A stretch of 62,892 nt of DNA from UBA2561 sp964577275 (GCA_964577275.1 CAZNYR010000008.1:1-62892), one strand, 5' to 3'. Shown: positions 1 to 9,161, counted from the first letter of the stretch. Made by a program: numbers and translations. The notes: generated by a model from the letters alone, not told the origin.

Positions 1-1
1 T

Positions 2-1333
2 GTATCGCCTTCGGTGGAGTCGATGTTGGGATTTACGCAAGCCGATTTGATAGGGCGCAAACCTTACGAATTTATCCATCCCGAAGATTTAGCCAAAGCA
101 AAACAGAAAGGAAACCCCGAAACTATCAAAAATACACCGCATCAGGTACTGAAATACCGATTTCGTAAAAAAGACGGAAATTATATTTGGCTCGAAACGC
201 TCAAACAAATCATCGAGGACGAAAATCAGGAAGTCGTTTTACAACAAACTTCGTCCCGTGATATTACCGAACGCCACGAGCGCGAAAAGCAAATTTTTGA
301 GATAACGCAACGCCTCAAACTGGCAACGCAATCTGCTAATTTGGGCATTTGGGATTGGAAAATTCAGACCAACGAACTGATTTGGGACGAGCAAATGTAT
401 GAATTGTATGGGATTGAAAAAACGGATTTTGAAGAAACCTATCAACACTGGAGAGAATATATTTTGCCCGAAGATTTGCCCATTATTGAGGCAGAAATAC
501 AGCAAGCCATTGATAATCAGCAAGGTTTGGATACGGTTTTTAGGATATACCATCAACAAACCCAACAAACCCGATATATCAGGGTGTTTGCGATGGTGGT
601 ATTTGATGAACAAAATAAACCGATACGCATGACGGGCGTAAATTCTGATATTACTGACCAAAAAATCGCGGAAAAGACGCTACAACGCAGTTTGCAGGAT
701 AGCATTAATTTTCGTAATGCACTCAATACCAGCACATTAATTGCTATTACGGATTTAGCAGGACAAATTATTGAAGTCAATGATAGTTTCTGTCAGGTAG
801 CTAAATATTCCCGTGCGGAATTAATTGGTCAGAATCATAGAATAGTTAATTCAAATTATCATACCAAAGACTTTTGGCGTATGATGTGGCGCACCATCAG
901 CAAGGGACAATATTGGCGAGGCGAAATCCGAAATAAAGCCAAAGACGGCGAATTTTATTGGGTGGACACCGCTATTAATCCTATTTATGACGAAAATGGA
1001 AAACTTTTTCGATATTTATCTGTTCGGTCTGTAATTACGAGGCGAAAGAAAGCCGAAAATGAGCGTAACATTCTGATTAACAAGCTGGTAGAAAAAAATC
1101 AGATGCTGGCACAATTTGCTTTTATCACTTCGCATAAGCTGCGTAAGCCTTTGGCAAACATTCTGGGGCTGATTGATTTATTGGATATGCCCAATCTTGA
1201 TGAAGCCTTCCAAGAAAAATTAATGAAAGGACTGATTGACTCTGCCAAAGAACTTGACCAAGAGATGTATAACATTAATGACACATTACAAATAAAGTTA
1301 CAACAAAAACAAAAAATGACAGATGAGCTTTAA
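2..1333 (+). CDS. PAS-domain sensor with histidine-kinase DHp-like end but no ATPase domain (5' partial)
   Basis: The reading frame is open from base 2, so the gene starts before the window; the GTG at 14 is not a convincing start because the codons before it (VSPSV) fit a PAS domain. Three PAS/PAC domains follow at about residues 1-85, 97-220 and 235-345. Residues 365-430 form a helical region with the H-box-like sequence FAFITSHKLRKPLANILGLI, whose His is the expected phosphoacceptor. The protein then stops after the dimerisation helices, with no N, G1 or G2 boxes of a HATPase domain. It overlaps the following response-regulator gene by 11 nt, so the two are probably translated together and act as a pair. 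The third PAS closely resembles the last PAS of the SpoIIE protein at 33714. Likely cytoplasmic in the part seen; the signal sensed is unknown. Confidence 0.85.
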   Translation, partial: VSPSVESMLGFTQADLIGRKPYEFIHPEDLAKAKQKGNPETIKNTPHQVLKYRFRKKDGNYIWLETLKQIIEDENQEVVLQQTSSRDITERHEREKQIFEITQRLKLATQSANLGIWDWKIQTNELIWDEQMYELYGIEKTDFEETYQHWREYILPEDLPIIEAEIQQAIDNQQGLDTVFRIYHQQTQQTRYIRVFAMVVFDEQNKPIRMTGVNSDITDQKIAEKTLQRSLQDSINFRNALNTSTLIAITDLAGQIIEVNDSFCQVAKYSRAELIGQNHRIVNSNYHTKDFWRMMWRTISKGQYWRGEIRNKAKDGEFYWVDTAINPIYDENGKLFRYLSVRSVITRRKKAENERNILINKLVEKNQMLAQFAFITSHKLRKPLANILGLIDLLDMPNLDEAFQEKLMKGLIDSAKELDQEMYNINDTLQIKLQQKQKMTDEL

Positions 1334-1697
1334 AAAGTACATCGTTGTAGTAGATGATGACCCTATCAATAATATCATTACCGAAAAGCGATTTGCCAGT
1401 GTGATTGAAGACTTAGAAATGAAGGTTTTTGAGTGGGCTTCGGAGGCGTTGGATTATCTGAAAGATACACTTGAAATGCCAGATTTGGTACTCTTGGATT
1501 TGAATATGCCGGGCATTACGGGCTGGGATTTTTTAGACCGATGCCAAGAGCTTGATATTGAGGTAGATGTCGTGATTTTAACCTCCTCGATTGATAACCA
1601 AGACATCGAAAAAGCGGATACATACGCCAATGTGAAGGCTTTTATTTCTAAGCCTCTGAATCAGATGAAGGTCGAGCGGATTGCCGAATTGGCATAA
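1323..1697 (+). CDS. Single-domain CheY-like response regulator
   Basis: A 124-aa receiver domain with no output domain. It shows the acidic pocket (VVVDDDP near the N-terminus), the phosphoacceptor Asp in LVLLDLNMPG, the conserved Thr/Ser in VVILTSS and the Lys in AFISKPLN. It overlaps the upstream PAS/DHp gene by 11 nt. Because that partner lacks an ATPase domain, this regulator may receive phosphate from another kinase through it, or act as a phosphate sink; this is inference. Confidence 0.92.
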   Translation: MSFKKYIVVVDDDPINNIITEKRFASVIEDLEMKVFEWASEALDYLKDTLEMPDLVLLDLNMPGITGWDFLDRCQELDIEVDVVILTSSIDNQDIEKADTYANVKAFISKPLNQMKVERIAELA

Positions 1698-1711
1698 ATT
1701 GACGTTTTAGT

Positions 1712-2017
1712 TTACGACAGACTGGTTTCATCTCGAAAAATAAATCCTCGTTCGTCAGTGCGTTCCTCAAAGTCAATTTGTTTGCCGACCAAAAACATGA
1801 GTTGTCGTTTTTCGTAATAAACCGTTACGTCTTGCACCATAAAATGAGCATCGCCATCTTTTTGGGTATCGAAGCCTAATCGGAATTGCGCTCCGCCACA
1901 GCCCGCACCGCCTTGCACCAAAACCCGCAAGCCATAGCCTTGCGGGATATTTTTGTGTTGTAAAATATATTTAATTTCTTGGAGAGCTTTGGGCGTAATT
2001 GAGATTGGTTTTATCAT
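1712..2017 (-). CDS. IscA/HesB-type iron-sulfur carrier-like protein lacking the C-terminal CxC
   Basis: A 101-aa protein starting MIKPISITPKALQEIKYIL, the usual N-terminus of A-type Fe-S carriers; an open frame continues upstream to 2149 but has no family resemblance, so the ATG at 2017 is chosen. The first ligand Cys is present in GGAGCGG. Family members normally end in a Cys-x-Cys that completes the cluster-binding site, but this one ends GFIFRDETSLS without it. The fold is clear, but Fe-S transfer by the standard three-Cys mechanism is doubtful. It converges with the response regulator upstream (14 nt apart) and is divergent from the hydrolase. Confidence 0.85.
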   Translation of the reverse strand: MIKPISITPKALQEIKYILQHKNIPQGYGLRVLVQGGAGCGGAQFRLGFDTQKDGDAHFMVQDVTVYYEKRQLMFLVGKQIDFEERTDERGFIFRDETSLS

Positions 2018-2168
2018 TTTGTAAAGGATGGAAAAATTAAAAAATTCCTGTTTTGTGTCCAAATATCCGAAATAATTTTGGTTCACCTCAAGCACTCCGT
2101 AAAAAAAATAGTTTATCGTGTAATATTGCGATAATGATTTATTTTTCAAAAAAAAAGTTTAGAAACAG

Positions 2169-3023
2169 ATGCTAAATTCCTTTGATTTTGAGTTTGAAAC
2201 CAGCCAAAAAAAGAACGTCTATGGCATCGGTCGTGTGCCTGAAAATCTGCCTTTTAAAGCCCTTTGCGTGGGTGTGCATGGATACGGCGAGCATTGTCAG
2301 CGTTATGAACATCTTGCCCGATTCTTGGTCGAACATCAAATCGGTTTCATCGGATTTGATTTGTTGGGACATGGAAAAAGTGCAGGAAAGCGAGGATATA
2401 TTTCTGATATTCAGGAATTTACCGACCAGATTTATTCGGCGGTAGCTTTGGTCAAAGCAAAATTCCCTGATGTGCCACTTTTTATTTACGGACATAGTAT
2501 GGGTGGAAATTTGGTGGCGAATTTCTTACAAATTCATCAGCCTGATGATTTGGCGGGAGCTATCCTGACAAGTCCTTGGTTTCGACTCACGGAAGCACCG
2601 CCCAAATGGAAAATCATGTTGGCGAATATCATGGTCAAAATTTATCCTTATTATACCGAAAAAAGTACATTAGACCCTAACAAGCTATCAACCGACCCTG
2701 ATATTGGAAAAAAATACGAAAATGATGATTTAGTACATCATCAAATGAGCGCGGGTTTGTTTCACCACATGACGCAGGGAGGCGAAAATGCCATTCGGAA
2801 TGCTTCGGTTTTTAAGTTGCCGACCTTGCTGATGCATGGCACGGATGACCAAGTTACATCCTATGAGGCGACCCAAGAATATGCTCAAAATGCTGACAAT
2901 GAACAGCTTGAGTGGATAGCATGGAAAGGTTTGCGCCACGAATTGCATAATGAAGTAAACAAATTGGAGGTCATGCGTGCCATGACCGATTTTATTGACA
3001 AATATAGTTTATCAAACAACTAA
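2169..3023 (+). CDS. Alpha/beta hydrolase, monoacylglycerol-lipase-like
   Basis: A 284-aa serine hydrolase of the Hydrolase_4 (lysophospholipase/monoacylglycerol lipase) type. Visible motifs are the oxyanion segment VHGYGEHCQRY, the early strand-turn FDLLGHGKSAG, the nucleophile elbow YGHSMGGN (Ser), the acid in MHGTDDQVT and the catalytic His in LRHELHNE. There is no signal peptide, so it is probably cytoplasmic. It precedes the acyl-CoA-synthetase-like gene by 143 nt on the same strand; a shared role in turning glycerolipid or ester products into acyl-CoA is possible but inferred only from proximity. Confidence 0.88.
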   Translation: MLNSFDFEFETSQKKNVYGIGRVPENLPFKALCVGVHGYGEHCQRYEHLARFLVEHQIGFIGFDLLGHGKSAGKRGYISDIQEFTDQIYSAVALVKAKFPDVPLFIYGHSMGGNLVANFLQIHQPDDLAGAILTSPWFRLTEAPPKWKIMLANIMVKIYPYYTEKSTLDPNKLSTDPDIGKKYENDDLVHHQMSAGLFHHMTQGGENAIRNASVFKLPTLLMHGTDDQVTSYEATQEYAQNADNEQLEWIAWKGLRHELHNEVNKLEVMRAMTDFIDKYSLSNN

Positions 3024-3166
3024 TTTTAAATTATAATGATGTTGAATCAAAACATAATTCTTTACATTGGATACGGTAAATTTCACACTTAATTTGTTTA
3101 AAACTTGCAAATTTTGCGTTAATTTGCCCTTCATTTAGGCACACAGGTTTTAATTCCCAAAAAGAC

Positions 3167-4759
3167 ATGAGTAATCTCCAAAATCTCGGTAAATTACTGA
3201 CCCAACAGGCAGCTTGCTATGGTTCGTCTATTTTTTTGAATGACAAACACAGTGCGTATTCTTACGCTGAAACTGAAGAAGTTACGAATCATATTGCCTC
3301 TAATTTTGTGCGAATGGGTTTGCAAAAAGGCGAGAAAGTAGCCTTATATCTGCCTAATCGAGTGGAGTATGCTTTTGCGTTTTTTGCTACGCTGAAGGCC
3401 GGTGGGGTAGTCGCGCCAATTAATCCGAATGCGCCCAAAGATGAGGTTGAGTTCATTCTCCAAAATTCGGAAGCCAAGTTTTTGGTTTGCCCTCGTTATG
3501 GACAAAAATACGAGGAAGCCTCCGAATTTTTAGAGGTTATTTTTTGTACGCGTGGGCGTGGCAAAATCGAAGGCGCAATTCATTTTGAGGGTTTGTATCA
3601 ATCGGAAGAGCCGAATAATTTGCCCGAAATTTTGCCCAAAGATGAGGCGGGTTTATTGTTCACTTCGGGGACAACGGCATATCCCAAGAAAGGGGTCATT
3701 CTGACACACGAAAATTATCTTTTTGCCTCCCAAACCCTTTCGGAAGCCTTAGAAATGACCGCCGAAGACCGATTTTTGAGTACGCTGCCCTTGCATCATA
3801 TCAACGGGCAAGTGGTCGGGATTTTGAATATGTTACAGGCGGGTGGTCAGGTGNNNNNNNNNNGGTACACCTATCGCCTCCGGCTGGCGCGGCTGGCGGG
3901 GGGTCAGGTGGTGCTGTCTGATTCTGTGCCTCCAGATGAATTTTTACAAATCTTGGATAAATACAAAATCACGACCTTTCGGGGTGCGCCTTATACGTTT
4001 GCGATTCTGAATCGTCAGCCCAATATTGAACAATATAATTTGACACATTTAAAGACTTGCATTTGTAGTTTTGCGCCGATGTCGGTGGGTGTTTTTCGAG
4101 ATTTTGAACGGAAATATAACGCCAAAATTTTGGAAGGATATGGCTTGACCGAAGGCACTTCTATCAGCACACTAAACCCCACAAAAGGCGAACGAAAAAT
4201 CGGCTCGGTGGGCGTGCCACTCAAAGGACATCGCGTCCGAATTGTGGATACCAAAACGGGCGAAAATTTGCCGACAAACAAAATTGGTCGAATTGTGGTG
4301 GCAGGCAAAAACCTCATGAAATCATACTACAAAAATCCGGAAGAAACCGATAAGAAACTGATTAATAACGAGTTATATACTGGAGATTTGGGCTATTTTG
4401 ATGAGGATGGCTATCTCTATATTTCGGGACGCATCAAATATATTATCAGTCGGGGCGAGGAAACGATTTATCCCACCGAAATTGAAAAAGAACTTTTACG
4501 GCACGATGATATTTTGTCGGCGGCAGTTATCGGATTGCCCGATGATATTTGGGGCGAAGAAATCACGGCGGTGATTGTGCCACGAGAAGGGCGTTCGTTA
4601 AGTAAGGAGGATATTATTATTTATTGCCGTAAAAAACTGGCGGATTATATGTGTCCCCGTAACGTCATTTTTCGGGATAATCTCCCCAAAACCAGCACGG
4701 GCAAGGTGCTAAAACAACGTCTGACCAATATGTTAATTGAGGAATTCTCTAAATCATGA
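3167..4759 (+). CDS. AMP-binding (acyl-CoA synthetase-like) ligase, interrupted by an assembly gap
   Basis: An adenylate-forming enzyme that would activate a carboxylic acid with ATP and transfer it to CoA. Motifs are the P-loop LLFTSGTTAYPKKGVILTHE, GYGLTEGTS, YTGDLGYFDEDGYLYISGR and the C-terminal catalytic Lys in PKTSTGKVLKQRL. The specific acid cannot be read from sequence; medium/long-chain or short dicarboxylic acids are both possible. Ten Ns lie at 3854-3863. Deleting 3854-3910 keeps the frame and restores a natural AGGQV-VLSDSVPPDEF junction, so the real protein is probably 511 aa instead of 530. Confidence 0.88.
   Translation: MSNLQNLGKLLTQQAACYGSSIFLNDKHSAYSYAETEEVTNHIASNFVRMGLQKGEKVALYLPNRVEYAFAFFATLKAGGVVAPINPNAPKDEVEFILQNSEAKFLVCPRYGQKYEEASEFLEVIFCTRGRGKIEGAIHFEGLYQSEEPNNLPEILPKDEAGLLFTSGTTAYPKKGVILTHENYLFASQTLSEALEMTAEDRFLSTLPLHHINGQVVGILNMLQAGGQVXXXXYTYRLRLARLAGGQVVLSDSVPPDEFLQILDKYKITTFRGAPYTFAILNRQPNIEQYNLTHLKTCICSFAPMSVGVFRDFERKYNAKILEGYGLTEGTSISTLNPTKGERKIGSVGVPLKGHRVRIVDTKTGENLPTNKIGRIVVAGKNLMKSYYKNPEETDKKLINNELYTGDLGYFDEDGYLYISGRIKYIISRGEETIYPTEIEKELLRHDDILSAAVIGLPDDIWGEEITAVIVPREGRSLSKEDIIIYCRKKLADYMCPRNVIFRDNLPKTSTGKVLKQRLTNMLIEEFSKS
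3854..3910. other. Assembly gap (10 N) plus probable duplicated contig end
   Basis: Ten Ns at 3854-3863 are followed by 47 bases that end in ggcggggggtcaggtg, nearly identical to ggcgggtggtcaggtg just before the gap (3838-3853, one mismatch). The intervening bases encode a low-complexity YTYRLRLARLA stretch unlike the enzyme family. The 57-nt segment is a multiple of three, and removing it gives a normal protein. The simplest reading is two contigs whose overlapping ends were not merged. Confidence 0.7.
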
Positions 4760-5061
4760 TTGAGGTTATTTCCAAAAAAATATCCCGATTTGATAAATTA
4801 TGTCGTCAGATTTAGGATAGGGGATAAGGTTTTTTTATCTTTACGAGCCATTTATTTGGAAAGCGCACGGAATTTGTACTTAAATCACTCTCAAAGCATT
4901 TTATGAAACGAGAGTCATAAAAAAAAAATAGATAGATTCTTCAGATTTAGCCCTCCGAACTGCGGTGTGTTAGGTCTGGAGAATATTTTAGACGATTCGT
5001 CTGAAATGTTCTTTGACATAATAAATAAGTAGTTTGTTTTACCAAAATAGTACTAAAAAAA
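4760..5061 (+). promoter_or_regulatory. Intergenic region and probable structured leader of the RNase G/E gene
   Basis: 302 nt with no coding ORF. A near-consensus -7 element TATCTTTA at 4836-4843 would give a leader of about 215 nt. Downstream are short inverted repeats: CTCC/GGAG arms at 4953-4956 and 4978-4981, and AGACGATTCGTCT at 4990-5002, followed by TTCTTTGACAT at 5009-5019. In E. coli the rne 5' UTR folds and controls its own decay; a similar autoregulatory leader here is an inference, not something the sequence proves. Confidence 0.4.
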
Positions 5062-6621
5062 TTGAGTAAAGAACTGGTAATCAACGTAACTCAAAATGGT
5101 GGTCGAATAGCCCTCTTAGAAGATAGACGATTAGTAGAATTTCATCAGGAAAGCAATTCGGATAACTTTATCGTAGGAGATATTTTTTTGGGTATCGTAA
5201 GGCGTGTGGTGCCGGGCTTAAATGCGGCATTCATTGATATTGGTTATGAAAAAGATGCGTTTTTGCATTATTTAGATTTGGGTGCTAATATTTATTCGTT
5301 GAATAAATATTCTCGCATCATCCAAAATAACCGAAAAAAAGGCAATTTATTGAAGGTTTCAGAATTTAAGTTGGAATCCAAAATCAATAAATTAGGCAAA
5401 ATAGATGATGTCCTCAAAGCCCATCAACAGGTTTTGGTGCAAGTTGCCAAAGAACCCATCTCCACGAAAGGTCCTCGTTTGGCGTGCGAGTTGTCTATTG
5501 CGGGACGATATTTGGTATTAGTTCCGTTCTCAAATTCGGTTAATGTATCCAAAAAAATCACGGATAATACCGAACGAAAACGACTTAGTCGCCTAATTTC
5601 TTCTATCAAACCCGAAAATTTCGGCGTAATTATCCGCACGGTTGCCGAAGGAAAAGGCGTAGAAGAATTAGACAGAGACCTTAGCGAATTGGTCGATAAA
5701 TGGTATGTGGGCATGGAAAATCTTAAAAAAGCCAATCCTACGGACAAAATTATCGGCGAGATGAATCGCGCATCTTCTATGCTCAGAGATATGCTCAACG
5801 AAAGTTTTGACGGAATTATCGTTGATGATGCACTTATCTATGACGAAATTCGGAGCTTTATCCATACGATTGCGCCTGAAAAAGAGCATATCGTCAAGAG
5901 CTATAAAAACCGAACCAAAATTTTTGAGGCGTTTGGTATCGAAAGACAAATTAAGTTACTCTTCGGACAATCCGTAAGCCTGCCCAACGGTGGCTATATT
6001 ATTATTGAACATACGGAAGCACTGCACGTCATTGATGTTAATAGTGGCAATAAATCCAATGACGAAAATGACCAGGAAGCCACAGCACTCCATGTTAATA
6101 TGGCAGCGGCAACCGAAATTGCACGGCAATTACGCCTTCGAGATATGGGCGGAATTATTATTGTCGATTTTATTGACATGAAACACCCCGAAAATAAGCG
6201 AAAAATCTTTGAACACATGAAAGTAGTCATGCAAGGAGATCGTTCCAGATTTACGGTACTTCCGCTGACCAAATTCGGGCTCATGCAAATTACAAGGCAG
6301 CGCGTGCGCCCCGAAATGAATATCATTACGCGTGAAAAATGCCCTACGTGCAACGGTACAGGCAATATTGGGGCGGCGATTTCGGTCGCTGACCAAATCG
6401 AAAGTCAGCTTGATTTTATCTTAAGCAAGCAAAATGAATCAGGAATTACGCTGGTTATTCATCCGTACATTTATGCGTATTTTAAGCAAGGATTCCCTTC
6501 AAAGCGAATGCGCTGGTTTTTAAAACATTTTAAATGGGTAAAATTGGTTCAAGATTCTTCTCTTGCCATTACGGAATATCATTTTACTAACCGAAGCAAT
6601 CAACATATTGAAATGGATTAA
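5062..6621 (+). CDS. rng: Ribonuclease G/E family endoribonuclease
   Basis: A 519-aa single-strand-specific endoribonuclease for rRNA maturation and mRNA decay. An S1 domain lies near residues 35-125 (GDIFLGIVRRVVPGLNAAFI). Catalytic metal-binding Asp residues are in LHVIDVNSGN and IIIVDFIDM, and the Zn-link is CPTCNGTG near residue 430. There is no long C-terminal scaffold as in E. coli RNase E, so it is RNase G-sized. The start is TTG at 5062: MSKELVINVTQNGGRIALLED matches the family N-terminus, no ATG lies between it and the upstream in-frame stop at 5026-5028, and no SD is visible. It has its own leader and a strong terminator. Confidence 0.95.
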   Translation: MSKELVINVTQNGGRIALLEDRRLVEFHQESNSDNFIVGDIFLGIVRRVVPGLNAAFIDIGYEKDAFLHYLDLGANIYSLNKYSRIIQNNRKKGNLLKVSEFKLESKINKLGKIDDVLKAHQQVLVQVAKEPISTKGPRLACELSIAGRYLVLVPFSNSVNVSKKITDNTERKRLSRLISSIKPENFGVIIRTVAEGKGVEELDRDLSELVDKWYVGMENLKKANPTDKIIGEMNRASSMLRDMLNESFDGIIVDDALIYDEIRSFIHTIAPEKEHIVKSYKNRTKIFEAFGIERQIKLLFGQSVSLPNGGYIIIEHTEALHVIDVNSGNKSNDENDQEATALHVNMAAATEIARQLRLRDMGGIIIVDFIDMKHPENKRKIFEHMKVVMQGDRSRFTVLPLTKFGLMQITRQRVRPEMNIITREKCPTCNGTGNIGAAISVADQIESQLDFILSKQNESGITLVIHPYIYAYFKQGFPSKRMRWFLKHFKWVKLVQDSSLAITEYHFTNRSNQHIEMD

Positions 6622-6662
6622 TGTTCCGAAGTTCAGTAACTCAATTACGGTAGCCAAACACT

Positions 6663-6701
6663 AAAAAAAAGCCTTTTATCACATGATAAAAGGCTTTTTT
6701 T
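6663..6701. terminator. Bidirectional intrinsic terminator
   Basis: A perfect 11-bp stem gccttttatca (6671-6681) / tgataaaaggc (6684-6694) is flanked by a run of A on the left and a run of T on the right, so it can end transcription of rng (+) and of the convergent gene at 6745 (-). Confidence 0.9.
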
Positions 6702-6744
6702 GTGTCGCAAAAATAAAAAAGTGAGCCAAACAAAAGTCAGGCGG

Positions 6745-7461
6745 TTACAATCCGTTTTGCAGGACTTCGAGGATTTCGGATTCGGAATCCATACTTAATT
6801 TTTTGGATTTGGCGTAGCGTTCTATTTTTGTGCGCATTTCGGCGGGCAATACTTTGAGAAATGATTTTTTCTTGGGCTTAAACTTTTGGTAATCGTTCTT
6901 GAAGCGCAAAAAATACTCGTAACTCACGTCCGCAAATTCATCATAACGTCTGTCCACGCTGTATGCCTGTTGATAATCAGCTTTGATAAATCGTTTATAA
7001 GGCATTTTAAGTAGCTGAATATCAGCATTTTGAAATAGGCTGTACGTATAACGTACTTCGCCATCTTTGCCTAATTTATGGGCTTTGACTGGCAAGTATG
7101 TCCCTTCATTTTCAATCGTTACTTGGTCGATAAATGCAGGTTTGAGAAATAGTTTGATACCCGAAGACATTTTTATCTGAAACTGATGAAAATGAGCATC
7201 GAAACGAATGGCTATATCCTTTATCGCAGGCTGATTTGTGGTAAGTTCAATCGTACCTTTTTGCCAATTTTCATGCAAAAAAGGCGTGCCTTTGATACCT
7301 TGATATCGGTTGTCAAATCCTCTGGCGGCAGTCGCTACGGGAGCAATTTGTCCGATTTCGTTGAGGTTCATTTGTGCATCTTGCCCCTCCAAGTTGTTTT
7401 GCGCCCAAACATCATATGTCAGGCAAGCCCAAAACAGGAGCATTAAAATAAATGTTTTCAT
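6745..7461 (-). CDS. Secreted protein of unknown function
   Basis: A 238-aa protein with a clear signal peptide, MKTFILMLLFWACLTYDVWAQ, cleaved probably after the AQ. The ATG at 7461 puts this peptide at the N-terminus; an in-frame ATG eight codons earlier is less likely. The mature part has a segment GFDNRYQGIKGTPFLHENW followed by beta-rich sequence, a layout recalled from many uncharacterised Bacteroidota periplasmic proteins, and a Lys-rich C-terminus. No catalytic motif is seen. It is expected in the periplasm or at the outer membrane. It stands alone between a terminator and the transporter gene. Confidence 0.75.
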   Translation of the reverse strand: MKTFILMLLFWACLTYDVWAQNNLEGQDAQMNLNEIGQIAPVATAARGFDNRYQGIKGTPFLHENWQKGTIELTTNQPAIKDIAIRFDAHFHQFQIKMSSGIKLFLKPAFIDQVTIENEGTYLPVKAHKLGKDGEVRYTYSLFQNADIQLLKMPYKRFIKADYQQAYSVDRRYDEFADVSYEYFLRFKNDYQKFKPKKKSFLKVLPAEMRTKIERYAKSKKLSMDSESEILEVLQNGL

Positions 7462-7619
7462 AGATTGTGTATTTAAACTCGCCAAGTTTTCAAAATTTGA
7501 AAAATATTAAATTATTGATAATCAAGACTTTAATTAAAAGAATCGCACGATTTTAATCGTAGGGACTAAACAAAGTTCGTGTAAATCGTAGAAAAACTAA
7601 TTTGAATTACGCATAAAGA

Positions 7620-9107
7620 TTAGGCATGTCCAAATTTTCGATACAAAAATCGGTTCAGGACAATGCCCAATACAAAAATAAATGCCCATTGCGTCAGGGT
7701 GGAGGCGTTGCTGTATGTTCCCCACAAATCCCAATTTCCGTTTTTATCGAACCATGATGCGCTAAAATCTTGCGACATCCACCAATATAACAAGCCAATT
7801 CCCAAGAAAACATTCAGGACAATGACAGCAGAAAAATACCAATTCGGTAGTCGAAAGTCAGAATCTTGGTCAATGTATTCGGTTTTAAATTTGGTCAAAC
7901 CCACTTTCAGGACGGCAAAAGCCACCAAAATTCCCGAAATAATCAATCCCACGCCCCAAACCCAATCCTGATTAGAGAAAAAATCCAAAGACCATGCCGA
8001 AGGAAGCCCAAAAAATAAGCAAAAAATGCCTGTTCGTAAGGTCGCACCATCTCGCTCAAATCCCCAGTCTATGAGTAATTTAATGAACATTTCCATCATC
8101 GCCAACAACGAACTCAAGGCAGCCATCGAGAACGCCAGAAAGAAAATAACTGCCAATAATTCGCCCGCAGGAATACGTGCAAATAGGGCTGGAATTACCG
8201 TAAAAATAAGGGCTTGATTGCCAGAATTTAACAAATTTATCGCTTCGGATTCCGAAGGCGCAAGCGCAAAAACAGCAGGCAAAATCGCCATGCCTGCCAA
8301 GAGTGAAGCCGTATTATTTCCGAATCCGCTGATGAATGTATTGAGTGTAACATCCTCATTATCACGGGAATAAGCCGAAAGCGTCATCATCAAACCCCAG
8401 CCTGCGCCCGTTGACCAAGCCGACTGCGATACCGCTTCAATCCAAACTTTGGGTTCGGAAAAAAGTTCGGGACGCACCATAAACATATATTCCAAGCCTT
8501 TCATGCCGCCTTCCATCGAGAGGGCTATCGTAATAATCAGTAACATCAGCCCAAACAAACTGGGAATCAGGACTTTATTGGCTTTTTCAAGTCCTTTTTG
8601 TACGCCTTTTATGAGAATAAAAACCCCAATCGCTAAGGCGACAAAGTGCAATCCCAGCGTACCAAAATTTTCGCTCGAAATGCGAATCCACAAATTTTGC
8701 AAATAATCAGGCGAGGCATCAAGACGTTGAGCCAATGGAATTTTATCCGTCATATTTGAGAGCGCAAACCCCAAATAACGCAAGCCCCAAGCCGTTACGA
8801 CCGAATAATAAAACGTAATGCCGAGCGTACACATGGCAATAAAAAATCCTGCCCACGTGAACTTTTCGCCAGTCGCCAAGGCATACGAACCGATGACGCT
8901 CCGTTTGTATTTTTTGCCCAACCCAAACTCCGCCAATAGCAAAGGAATTGACCACACCAATAAAAATAAAACCCACAGAATCAGGAAAGTACCGCCATAT
9001 TGTCCCGCCAAACGAGGAAATCGCCAAAGGTTTCCTGCGCCAATAGCCATGCCCAAAGAAGCCAAAATAATTCCCCAACGATTGCTAAATTGTTCGTGTT
9101 TTTGCAT
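7620..9107 (-). CDS. Sodium-dependent transporter, neurotransmitter:sodium symporter (NSS/SLC6) family
   Basis: A 495-aa inner-membrane protein with about 12 hydrophobic segments. The first membrane helix carries the NSS signature GMAIGAGNLWRFPRLAGQYGG, which in LeuT contributes to Na+ and substrate binding. The likely substrate is an amino acid or related small amine; the exact one cannot be read. A near-perfect Bacteroidota promoter lies 24 nt upstream (9132-9161), so it is probably a single-gene transcript with a very short leader. Confidence 0.93.
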   Translation of the reverse strand: MQKHEQFSNRWGIILASLGMAIGAGNLWRFPRLAGQYGGTFLILWVLFLLVWSIPLLLAEFGLGKKYKRSVIGSYALATGEKFTWAGFFIAMCTLGITFYYSVVTAWGLRYLGFALSNMTDKIPLAQRLDASPDYLQNLWIRISSENFGTLGLHFVALAIGVFILIKGVQKGLEKANKVLIPSLFGLMLLIITIALSMEGGMKGLEYMFMVRPELFSEPKVWIEAVSQSAWSTGAGWGLMMTLSAYSRDNEDVTLNTFISGFGNNTASLLAGMAILPAVFALAPSESEAINLLNSGNQALIFTVIPALFARIPAGELLAVIFFLAFSMAALSSLLAMMEMFIKLLIDWGFERDGATLRTGIFCLFFGLPSAWSLDFFSNQDWVWGVGLIISGILVAFAVLKVGLTKFKTEYIDQDSDFRLPNWYFSAVIVLNVFLGIGLLYWWMSQDFSASWFDKNGNWDLWGTYSNASTLTQWAFIFVLGIVLNRFLYRKFGHA

Positions 9108-9131
9108 TTCGATTGTTTAAATAGATTTTTT

Positions 9132-9161
9132 CAAAGATAAAAAAAATGCCCGTAGCGCAAA
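9132..9161 (-). promoter_or_regulatory. Bacteroidota-type promoter for the NSS transporter
   Basis: On the minus strand: TTTG (9161-9158), an 18-nt spacer, then TATCTTTG (9139-9132), matching the consensus TTTG / TAnnTTTG. It lies just upstream of the transporter start at 9107. Confidence 0.7.
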
